A stretch of 64,000 nucleotides of DNA from Cyclobacterium amurskyense (lineage in GTDB: Bacteria > Bacteroidota > Bacteroidia > Cytophagales > Cyclobacteriaceae): NCBI RefSeq assembly GCF_001050135.1, contig NZ_CP012040.1:3011001-3075000 (forward strand), given 5' to 3'. The notes beneath the pieces are model-generated. The model did no database searches and was not told the origin of the DNA. It saw only the letters and a list, made by a program, of their open reading frames with translations. The position numbers and the translations under genes are program-made. Shown one piece after another: positions 56,250 through 63,451 of the stretch; position 1 is the first letter of the stretch; each line of letters opens with the position of its first letter.

Positions 56250-56624
56250 ATGAAATTAGGTGCATTCTCCGTTAGTCTTGCTGTTAAGAACTTAAAAGCA
56301 TCCAAAGAATTTTATGAAAAGTTAGGTTTTTCAAAATTTGGAGGGGCTGAGGAAAATCATTACCTCATCATGAAAAATGAGGATACCCTTATCGGGCTAT
56401 TTGAAGGCATGTTTGAAGGGAATATCTTGACATTTAATCCGGGATGGGATGCTGATGCAAATGTGCTGGAGGATTATCAAGATGTTAGAGAAATTCAAAA
56501 TGAGCTTAAGAAACAAGGCTTGACTCTTGATAAGGAAGTTAAAGAAAATAGTAAAGGTCCTGAAAGCATAATGGTCAAAGATCCCGATGGAAATGTAATA
56601 TTAATTGACCAACATGCGCCATGA
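56250..56624 (+). CDS. VOC (glyoxalase/bleomycin resistance-type) family protein
   Basis: 124 residues from the ATG at 56250; a TTG three codons upstream is possible. The protein shows one VOC fold: FSVSLAVKNLKASKEFYEKLGF (5-26), then the ESIMVKDPDGNVILID end, with a conserved Glu/Asp. Such proteins bind a metal and act on or sequester small molecules; the substrate is unknown. It converges with the YafY-type regulator gene. Confidence 0.9.
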   Translation: MKLGAFSVSLAVKNLKASKEFYEKLGFSKFGGAEENHYLIMKNEDTLIGLFEGMFEGNILTFNPGWDADANVLEDYQDVREIQNELKKQGLTLDKEVKENSKGPESIMVKDPDGNVILIDQHAP

Positions 56625-56648
56625 TTTAATAGTAATGAGGCCATTAGA

Positions 56649-57620
56649 TCAATTGGCTTTTTGAGATTGTTCCCCTTCTTTTAGTTTTTTTACCATTATA
56701 GTTATCAAGGCTTCTAACCTGTCCGAAAGTGTGCTTGGGGAAATGATAGTGACGATGTCAGCCAAGGATATTATCCATCTAGCAAAGAATTCTATAGAAC
56801 CGACCATAAATGTAAGTTGTACTTTTTGCTCTATATTTTCCTGCATTACAAAACCTTGATTGTATTTGTGGCTATCAATAAACTTCACATGGGATGCTTC
56901 CATCTGTATGACTATTTTCGTTAACTGATGTCCCTCCTCCATTTTTTTAAGGTACGATTTTAATGAAGGGTGATTTGTAGTAAAAATTTTTTCTGTTACC
57001 TGCAGATCACGAATTCGGTCGATTCTGAAAGTTCTATAATCTTCCCTGAGTTTGCAATAAGCGATTAAATACCAGTTCTCTTTGGAAAAATACATGCCTA
57101 CAGGTTCTACTGCTCTGCTTGTAATTTCTTCTTTTAAAAAAGAGGTATAGTTAAATTGAAGAACTCGGAAATCAGATAAGCTTGTCAAAATACCTTGAAT
57201 GGCCAGTCCTTTATTGTCAGGAGTATTCATGTCTCTATTATAGTAAACCACTTGTTCATCGAGGTGGTTTAAGGCCGTTTTCTGCCGGTCTTTTAATACG
57301 GATTTGATTTTGATTAGGGCAGACTGAAAGCGTAAGCTAATCTCTCTGTCCGTAAATTTTTCTATGACTTTTTCTGCAAGCAATAATGAATATGCTTCTT
57401 TTTCATCAAACATTACCGGCGGTAGCCTGTACCCTTCTACTAGGGAATACCCCTTTCCTGTTTCGCCTGTCAAAGGAACGCCAGCTTCTTCAAGGGCTCT
57501 GATGTCTCGGTATACCGTCCTAAGACTTATTTCAAACCTGTTAGCAATTTCTTCAGCAGTAATGTGTCTTTTACTCTGTAATTGAGTGAGAATAGCGGTT
57601 AGTCGGTTTAGTCTGTTCAT
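56649..57620 (-). CDS. YafY-type transcription regulator, HTH plus WYL domain
   Basis: 323 residues. An N-terminal DeoR-like winged helix (ITAEEIANRFEISLRTVYRDI, about 20-40, then LEEAGVPLTGETGKGYSL) is followed by a WYL domain near 150-210 (NWYLIAYCKLREDYRTFRIDRI) and a C-terminal extension. WYL domains bind nucleic-acid or nucleotide-like ligands. The gene is divergent from the DinB gene 155 bases away. This pairing is common and suggests control of that gene. Convergent with the VOC gene. Confidence 0.94.
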   Translation of the reverse strand: MNRLNRLTAILTQLQSKRHITAEEIANRFEISLRTVYRDIRALEEAGVPLTGETGKGYSLVEGYRLPPVMFDEKEAYSLLLAEKVIEKFTDREISLRFQSALIKIKSVLKDRQKTALNHLDEQVVYYNRDMNTPDNKGLAIQGILTSLSDFRVLQFNYTSFLKEEITSRAVEPVGMYFSKENWYLIAYCKLREDYRTFRIDRIRDLQVTEKIFTTNHPSLKSYLKKMEEGHQLTKIVIQMEASHVKFIDSHKYNQGFVMQENIEQKVQLTFMVGSIEFFARWIISLADIVTIISPSTLSDRLEALITIMVKKLKEGEQSQKAN

Positions 57621-57730
57621 GGGAGATTGCGGTCAATTAAAACTAGTTAAATTTTAATTGAATTAAAAAAAAATAACTCTGCTGAAATTTTTTAAAAACC
57701 TACTGACATAGGGCTGTCACAAAGGGTAGA

Positions 57731-57738
57731 TAAGTTTG
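57731..57738 (+). promoter_or_regulatory. Candidate -7 element of the DinB gene promoter
   Basis: TAAGTTTG matches TAnnTTTG, 38 bases before the ATG. No good TTTG is present 19-20 bases upstream, so it is weak or activator-dependent. Confidence 0.3.
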
Positions 57739-57775
57739 TCTTATAATCTATTGTTCACATAAAACATACTGTATC

Positions 57776-58258
57776 ATGCAAACCAAAGAACTTCAAATGA
57801 TCATTTCACAAGAGCAATTATTAAAACATTGGCAGGGGCATCGTGGCTTAACGCGTCGTGTAATTGAGGCATTTCCTGAAAAGCAACTTTTTCATTTTAC
57901 TTTAGGCGAGATGCGCCCTTTTGGGGAGATGGTTCAGGAATTACTGGGAATAGCTGGCCCGGGAATAAAAGGCCTAGTTACAAGGGAATGGCAGCCACTT
58001 GTGGAAGACCATTCTGTAGAAGAAAGCAAAGAAAGATTATTGGAGCTCTGGGATCAGGCTACTTTAGAGATTGACGAATGGTTTCCGAAATTATCAACGG
58101 AGGATTTTCAGGATACCGTGAAAGCTTTTGGGCAATATGAAAATAAAGTTTATTGTTCATTGATGTACTTTATCGATAATGAAATACACCATAGAGGGCA
58201 AGGGTATGTATATCTGCGAGCTTTGGGTTTGGTACCGCCGAATTTCTGGGAACATTAA
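57776..58258 (+). CDS. DinB/YfiT family putative metalloprotein
   Basis: 160 residues of the four-helix DinB fold. Candidate metal ligands are His18 (LLKHWQGH) and the late His pair in NEIHHRGQGYVYLR (near 132-145). Family members bind a divalent metal and include thiol-dependent transferases; the exact reaction here is unknown. It is divergent from the YafY-type regulator. Its terminator is shared with lysS. Confidence 0.92.
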   Translation: MQTKELQMIISQEQLLKHWQGHRGLTRRVIEAFPEKQLFHFTLGEMRPFGEMVQELLGIAGPGIKGLVTREWQPLVEDHSVEESKERLLELWDQATLEIDEWFPKLSTEDFQDTVKAFGQYENKVYCSLMYFIDNEIHHRGQGYVYLRALGLVPPNFWEH

Positions 58259-58324
58259 AAAAAAAATTATCAAGCATAAAGCAGACAAGGACGGTCTTTT
58301 TTAGATTGAAAAATGAAATCATAA

Positions 58325-58357
58325 AAAAGCCCGAAGCAATTAATGTTTCGGGCTTTT
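58325..58357. terminator. Bidirectional terminator between dinB-like and lysS
   Basis: An 11-bp stem, AAAAGCCCGAA (58325-58335) with TTCGGGCTTTT (58347-58357), loop of 11. Runs of A and T on both sides allow use from either strand. Confidence 0.88.
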
Positions 58358-58363
58358 AATAAT

Positions 58364-60085
58364 TTAAGCGTTTATCCAGTTAGCAACATCTTCTTTGCTT
58401 GGATTAGGAGCGTCAAGTTTTAACTTTTTCTTTTTTCCACAAATATCATTGAAGAGTTTGTTGGGGTTGAGCCCTTTCAGTTGTTCAATGGTGTAGATAT
58501 TCAGCTCCCTGATGGCGGGAACAAGACCTGGATGAATCCCTAAGCCTATAAATTCCTCATCTGTGGCAACTTTTATTTTTTTCTCTGGTTTCATTTGCGG
58601 GAAGAACAATACTTCCTGAATGGTACTTTGATTGGTAAGCATCATGCAGAGTCGGTCTATTCCTATTCCTAAACCAGATGTTGGAGGCATGCCATATTCA
58701 AGTGCCCTTAGGAAATCTTCGTCCATAGCCATGGCTTCGTCATCTCCTCTTTGAGCTAGCTTAAGTTGGTCTTCAAACCTTTCCCTTTGGTCAATTGGGT
58801 CATTTAACTCGGTATAGGCATTGGCGATCTCTTTACCATTGACAAATAACTCGAATCTTTCCACTAAACCTGGCTTGCTCCTATGTTTTTTAGCAAGAGG
58901 TGTCATTTCTATGGGGTAGTCAGTAATATAGGTAGGCTGAATCAGGTGTTCTTCTACCTTTTCACCAAAGATCTCATCGATCAGTTTACCTTTACCCATA
59001 CTGTCATCTACCTCTAAACCCATGTCCTTGCAGACCTCTCTTAAGGCTTTTTCATCCATTTGGCTGACATCTATGCCAGTGTATTCCTGAATGGATTCAA
59101 ACATGGACAATCGTTTATAAGGGCCTTCAAACTCAATTACCTTATCACCAACTTTTGCTTGGGTAGTACCTAGTACCCGGGTAGCAATTTGTGAGATAAG
59201 CTTCTCAACCATTTCCATCATCCATATATAGTCCTTGTAGGCCACATAGATTTCCATGGAGGTGAATTCAGGATTGTGCGTCCTGTCCATGCCTTCATTT
59301 CGGAACATTTTTCCTATTTCATAAACGCCTTCAAATCCACCAACGATCAATCGCTTTAAATAAAGCTCATTGGCTATTCTTAGAAACAAGGGGGTATCCA
59401 ATGCGTTATGATGTGTTTCAAATGGTTTTGCTGCAGCCCCACCATGTACCTGTTGTAATATTGGTGTCTCCACTTCCATCCAGCCATGGTCATCAAAATA
59501 ATTACGCATGGTTGAAATAATTTTAGACCTGGTAACAAAAGTCTCCTTTACCTCAGGGTTAACTATTAGGTCCACATATCGTTGTCTGTACCTAAGTTCT
59601 GGGTCAGTAAATCCGTCAAAGACATTGCCATCATCATCCCGTTTTACTATAGGTAGCGGTTTTACTGATTTAGACAATAAAGTGAATTCTTGAACATGTA
59701 AGGAAATTTCTCCCGTTTGAGTGGTGAAGATGAATCCTTTAAGCCCAATGAAATCACCAATCCCCAAAAGTTTTTTAAATACAGTATTGTAAAGGGTTTT
59801 GTCCTCGTCTGGGCAAAGATCATCTCTTCTTACATAGATCTGAAGCCTGCCGGTACTGTCTTGTATTTCTGCAAAACTAGCCGAGCCCATAATTCTTCGG
59901 GTCATTAACCTTCCGGCAATACTGATGGCTTTATAATCGTTTTTACGATTTGCGTAATTTTGATGAATATCTGCCGCGTTGGCATTGATTGGGTAAGAAA
60001 GGGCGGGGTAAGGATCAACTCCCAGATTAATTAATGCCTCCCGGTCTTTTCGTCTCTCTATCTCCTGTTCGTTCAGTAATTGCAT
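58364..60085 (-). CDS. lysS: Lysyl-tRNA synthetase, class II
   Basis: It charges tRNA-Lys. The 573 residues contain the N-terminal OB domain (SIAGRMTRRIMGSASFAEIQD-like, near 55-75), class II motif 1 near 180, motif 2 FRNEGMDRTHNPEFTSMEIY (about 262-281) and motif 3 GLGIGIDRLCMML (about 476-488). After the usual family end (EVLFFPQMKPE) there is an extra 70-residue tail with helix-hairpin-helix character (NIYTIEQLKGLNPNKLF) and a Lys-rich KKKKLKL run. Such a tail occurs in many Bacteroidota LysRS. It is monocistronic. Confidence 0.98.
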   Translation of the reverse strand: MQLLNEQEIERRKDREALINLGVDPYPALSYPINANAADIHQNYANRKNDYKAISIAGRLMTRRIMGSASFAEIQDSTGRLQIYVRRDDLCPDEDKTLYNTVFKKLLGIGDFIGLKGFIFTTQTGEISLHVQEFTLLSKSVKPLPIVKRDDDGNVFDGFTDPELRYRQRYVDLIVNPEVKETFVTRSKIISTMRNYFDDHGWMEVETPILQQVHGGAAAKPFETHHNALDTPLFLRIANELYLKRLIVGGFEGVYEIGKMFRNEGMDRTHNPEFTSMEIYVAYKDYIWMMEMVEKLISQIATRVLGTTQAKVGDKVIEFEGPYKRLSMFESIQEYTGIDVSQMDEKALREVCKDMGLEVDDSMGKGKLIDEIFGEKVEEHLIQPTYITDYPIEMTPLAKKHRSKPGLVERFELFVNGKEIANAYTELNDPIDQRERFEDQLKLAQRGDDEAMAMDEDFLRALEYGMPPTSGLGIGIDRLCMMLTNQSTIQEVLFFPQMKPEKKIKVATDEEFIGLGIHPGLVPAIRELNIYTIEQLKGLNPNKLFNDICGKKKKLKLDAPNPSKEDVANWINA

Positions 60086-60252
60086 GGGTAAATATCAGTT
60101 ATGCTATTTTTGATAGTTTTTAGCGCTATTCTATTTGATTAATTTAAAGAATTCCCTTCAAAATCAGCCTGTTTTCAATAAATGGCAGGCCAATCTATAT
60201 CCTTTTGTCAATAATACTCGGTAAGAAAACCTCCCGAATAATAAGCTTTATA

Positions 60253-60594
60253 ATGGGTTGTTTGAATTGGAATGGAAGTTTTATCGAATCAACATACCTT
60301 TTAAATAAAAGGGTAACCTCTTCCCACAAGCAACTTCTCCAGTCTTTACAATTCACCTATTTTGAGATGAAGAAATACAATTCCCAGAATATCAAAAGAA
60401 AAATCAGGTTTTATTCTCATTTTCAGAGCGCAAAGATACCAAAAAAACAACTAATGACAGGATTTGAGCTGCGATTTTATCACCTAACTATTGATTTCAG
60501 CACCTTTGATTTTAATAGGGAATACCTAAATTTAGAGATGATTGAAGTTAAAATGGCTGATGACATTGCCTCATTAAGGCTGTTAGGGTATTAA
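60253..60594 (+). CDS. Possible small basic protein of unknown function
   Basis: A frame of 113 codons from the ATG at 60253 (open from a TTG at 60205). It is rich in Lys, Phe and Tyr (for example KRKIRFYSHFQSAKIPKKQ) and has no recognised family, signal or membrane helix. It may be a real small gene or chance; no ribosome-binding or promoter evidence was seen. It lies in the 560-base gap between lysS and the nucleoside hydrolase gene, which holds nothing else. Confidence 0.3.
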   Translation: MGCLNWNGSFIESTYLLNKRVTSSHKQLLQSLQFTYFEMKKYNSQNIKRKIRFYSHFQSAKIPKKQLMTGFELRFYHLTIDFSTFDFNREYLNLEMIEVKMADDIASLRLLGY

Positions 60595-60643
60595 ATAATA
60601 GCTGTTTACTATTTAGATTTAAGTCAGTAATAAATCCATAAGC

Positions 60644-61711
60644 ATGCATAAATTATTAAATAGCACTAAGTATTCATGTAGTTTAATTTGTAAGCTCTGC
60701 CTTTTATTTCTGACATTTCAGGGTCATGATACTATTGCACAAAGAGAGAAAGTTATATTGGATACCGATATGGGGTCAGATTGCGATGATGTTGGAGCAA
60801 TGGCTTTACTGCATCATTATGCAGACCAGGGTAAGGTCGAAATTCTTGGTGTAATCTACAGTTCTGGCAAAGTCCCTTATGGTGCAGGTATAGTTGATGC
60901 CATAAATGTATATTATGGTAGACCTGATATACCAGTAGGAGCAAGTCATGACCTTAGCTTTGGAGATCCAAGGGATAAAATGCAGGCAGAGAAGCTGGCT
61001 AAAGATACGGCAGCCTATAAAAATAAGATCATACACAATAAAGATGCAACAGAACAAACCTCACTAAGTCGGAAACTTTTGGTGGATGCACCAGATAATT
61101 CTGTTACATATATTACTATTGGTCATACCAAAGGTTTGTATGAGCTCTTAAACTCCAAGGCCGATAAGCACTCACCGATGAGTGGCATAGAATTGATCAC
61201 AAAGAAAGTGAAAAGATGGGTGGCACTAGGCGCCCTCGGTGCATCCAATACAGAAGGGAAGATGGTGCAGGATTGGAATTTTTTTAAAAATAATACCGCT
61301 GCTTACACAGATTACCTGATAGACCATTTTCCGAAACCGACCTATTTTGTTGATTCAGGAGCGGATGTATATACGGGGAAATCCCTAGAAAGCTCAAGGG
61401 CTGGAAATATCCTTAGGGCAGCCTATAGGGACTGGCTTTGGAATGTAGAAGGAAAAATGATTAGAGATGAAAGGCCCAGTTGGGATCTTGCTACTGTTTA
61501 TTATGCGGTAATAGGACAAGGGGATTTTCTTGAAGAATTGAGTCCAGGTGCATTGACTTTTGATCTTAAAAAAGGTAGTAAGTGGGTTTCAGACAAAGTA
61601 AACCCCTTACACCACTTTATTGTGCAAAGGGAGAATGTTGCAAAGGACTTTGCCAACTACCTGAATCTTGCCATTGGTACAAAACCTCAAAACACATTTA
61701 TAGATGAGTAG
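60644..61711 (+). CDS. Inosine-uridine preferring nucleoside hydrolase family protein, exported
   Basis: 355 residues. An N-terminal signal peptide (to about 32, HDTIAQ) and the calcium-binding nucleoside hydrolase signature VILDTDMGSDCDD (38-49) with Asp40, 42, 46, 48 and 49. Family enzymes split the N-glycosidic bond of ribonucleosides. Export suggests periplasmic nucleoside scavenging. Its stop overlaps the next gene by 8 bases, so the two are translationally coupled. Confidence 0.88.
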   Translation: MHKLLNSTKYSCSLICKLCLLFLTFQGHDTIAQREKVILDTDMGSDCDDVGAMALLHHYADQGKVEILGVIYSSGKVPYGAGIVDAINVYYGRPDIPVGASHDLSFGDPRDKMQAEKLAKDTAAYKNKIIHNKDATEQTSLSRKLLVDAPDNSVTYITIGHTKGLYELLNSKADKHSPMSGIELITKKVKRWVALGALGASNTEGKMVQDWNFFKNNTAAYTDYLIDHFPKPTYFVDSGADVYTGKSLESSRAGNILRAAYRDWLWNVEGKMIRDERPSWDLATVYYAVIGQGDFLEELSPGALTFDLKKGSKWVSDKVNPLHHFIVQRENVAKDFANYLNLAIGTKPQNTFIDE

Positions 61712-63062
61712 GTCAAAAATAGTATTATTGGGGTGCTTGTTTTGGTTTAGCTCTCAGTTGCTTTATGGGCAAGCGAACAATAAGGTTGATGTTTTATCAA
61801 AAGATCAATTGGAATTTTTGGAACAATTAACCGTAGCTGTTCTTGAAGAGTCTAGTATTCATCCGGGCCAGTTTATTTCTGAAGTGTTTGGGGCAAATAA
61901 CAGCGGTGGATTATTAATTAGGCCAGGAGGAAGAAATGCTTATCCTTCTTTTTGGATTAGAGATTATGCGATGGCCCTAGAAACTGACTTGGTTTCTCTA
62001 GAGGCGCAAAAGCACATGTTGTTGCTTACAGCCAAAAGCCAGGCAAACCAAAGCTGGATCACTTCTGGAGGGAGTATGGTTCCAGTAGGATCGATAGCTG
62101 ACCATATTAGAATTGATGATGGTCTTCCTATTTATTTCCCTGGCACTTACAGTTATGCTGATCAAGGCACAGAGAGATGGGGAAGTCTCCCTCCATATGG
62201 GGATCAGTTTATGTTTGTACATATGGCCCATTATTATGTCAAAACTTTGGGGGAAATTGGGATTCTATCAGAAGAGATCAATGGAATGAAATTAATAGAT
62301 AGGCTAACTTTGGCTTTTCATGTTCCACCATCAGGATTGGATAATCATTTGGTTTATGCTTCCGATCGATTTAGAGGAGTAGATTTTGGTTTTAGAGATG
62401 CGATTGAACTTACAGGCGAATTACTTTATCCTTCTTTATTAAAGTTTAGGTCTGCAATGCAGCTTTCTGAACTTTTTGAATTACTGGATCGCCCAGAGCA
62501 GTCAGAAAAATACAAGGAAATAGCCATTGCCATTAAGAAGAACATACCTTCTGTTTTCAAAGATGAAAGCGGCTTTTTAAAAGCATCTACTATATTAAGT
62601 GCTCAACCCGACGTGTGGGGAACTTCCCTTGCCATTTATTTGGGAGTCTTGGAGGGAGAGGATTTAAGTTCTGCCAGCAAGGTATTGTCGAATGCTTATA
62701 AAAAGGGTACCATTTCTTATCGAGGAAATGTCAGGCATGTGCCCACAGACCATGATTTTGATGAGAATAAGGTTTGGGAAAAATCTTTGGCAGCCAAAAA
62801 CACCTATCAGAACGGCGCTTATTGGGGAACCCCTACTGCTTGGGTAGCCTTTGCTATTCAATATAGCAGTCCGGAGCTTGCCAGGCAATTGGCCAATGAG
62901 TACATCGAGGAGCTAAAAGAAAATGATTTCCGCAAAGGAGCTGATTTTGGTGCGCCATATGAGTGTTTTGATAAGCAGGGAGGTACCCAAAACCCAGTTT
63001 ACCTTACTTCTGTAGCTGAGCCTCTTGCTGCGTTTAGGAAAATGATATCGGGAAAGAAATAA
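61704..63062 (+). CDS. Putative secreted (alpha/alpha)6-barrel glycosidase-like protein
   Basis: 452 residues. A signal peptide ends near LLYGQA (residue 25). The body is helical, with SFWIRDYAMALETD (near 81-94), an acid-rich site resembling six-hairpin glycosidases, then IRIDDGLPIYFPGTYSY and QNGAYWGTPTAWVAFAI near 370-387. The exact CAZy family is not recognised. It overlaps the nucleoside hydrolase gene by 8 bases (ATG inside its last codons). A shared role in taking apart a glycosylated or nucleoside-like compound is inference. Confidence 0.65.
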   Translation: MSRSKIVLLGCLFWFSSQLLYGQANNKVDVLSKDQLEFLEQLTVAVLEESSIHPGQFISEVFGANNSGGLLIRPGGRNAYPSFWIRDYAMALETDLVSLEAQKHMLLLTAKSQANQSWITSGGSMVPVGSIADHIRIDDGLPIYFPGTYSYADQGTERWGSLPPYGDQFMFVHMAHYYVKTLGEIGILSEEINGMKLIDRLTLAFHVPPSGLDNHLVYASDRFRGVDFGFRDAIELTGELLYPSLLKFRSAMQLSELFELLDRPEQSEKYKEIAIAIKKNIPSVFKDESGFLKASTILSAQPDVWGTSLAIYLGVLEGEDLSSASKVLSNAYKKGTISYRGNVRHVPTDHDFDENKVWEKSLAAKNTYQNGAYWGTPTAWVAFAIQYSSPELARQLANEYIEELKENDFRKGADFGAPYECFDKQGGTQNPVYLTSVAEPLAAFRKMISGKK

Positions 63063-63242
63063 GAGGTTTTCGTTGGGTGGATAATTCCATTTTCGTTATT
63101 TAAAGTCTCTATTTACCTCTTTTTGAGTATAAATTCATAAAGCTAAAGCCCATTTCGGGTTTAATAATTCAGTATTTCGGAATAGGTAGAAGACTAGCAG
63201 AATATTTAATTCTGTACTTAAGGTTAAAAATATCAATAACTA
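63063..63242. other. Intergenic region before the aro leader promoter
   Basis: 180 bases with no gene or hairpin terminator that I can support. A short stretch near 63150 (ATTTCGGGTT) resembles the repeat core, but only for 10 bases. Confidence 0.5.
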
Positions 63243-63274
63243 TTTGATTTTTAAAGGGGGATAGGTTACATTTG
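63243..63274 (+). promoter_or_regulatory. Promoter of the DAHP synthase leader
   Basis: TTTG (63243-63246), 20 bases, TACATTTG (63267-63274). By the usual spacing the transcript starts near 63277-63280, at or within a few bases of the leader ATG at 63279. Confidence 0.8.
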
Positions 63275-63278
63275 ACGC

Positions 63279-63374
63279 ATGAAAAATCACGCAGCTACCT
63301 ATTTTAGCTTCTTTTACTTTTACTTTCGTCCCTTAAGTCGAATCGGAGCTGCGTATTGTCTTGACAAAAAATAA
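63279..63374 (+). CDS. Phe/Tyr-rich leader peptide of the aro attenuator
   Basis: An ATG-initiated 31-codon frame ending in TAA (63372-63374). Residues 8-16 read YFSFFYFYF: eight aromatic codons in nine (63300-63326), while the rest of the peptide has only one Tyr. Such a run acts as a sensor of charged tRNA-Phe and tRNA-Tyr. It precedes a terminator and the DAHP synthase gene, as in pheL/trpL-type attenuation. The peptide itself has no further function that can be seen. No Shine-Dalgarno is present, and the transcript seems to begin almost at the ATG. Confidence 0.85.
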   Translation: MKNHAATYFSFFYFYFRPLSRIGAAYCLDKK

Positions 63375-63427
63375 CAAAAGATAAAAAACATAGAAGCCCG
63401 ATTCGAAAGAATCGGGCTTTTTTATTT
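63289..63427 (+). promoter_or_regulatory. Transcription attenuator of the DAHP synthase gene
   Basis: Four pairing segments are visible. Segment 1, ACGCAGCT (63289-63296), pairs with segment 2b, AGCTGCGT (63347-63354). Segment 2a, TCGAATCGG (63338-63346), is complementary over 9 bases to segment 3, CCGATTCGA (63398-63406), giving an antiterminator. Segments 3 and 4 form the terminator: AAGCCCGATTC (63394-63404), loop GAAA, GAATCGGGCTT (63409-63419), then T run. When the ribosome stalls on the aromatic codons, segment 1 is covered and 2:3 forms. When it moves on, 1:2 and 3:4 form and transcription stops. Confidence 0.88.
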
Positions 63428-63451
63428 TAATATTTAACCGAGAATAAAGAG

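Noticed and set aside
63140..63175. Possible fourth copy of the repeat core
   Set aside because: Only about 10 contiguous bases (ATTTCGGGTT) match, which is too little.
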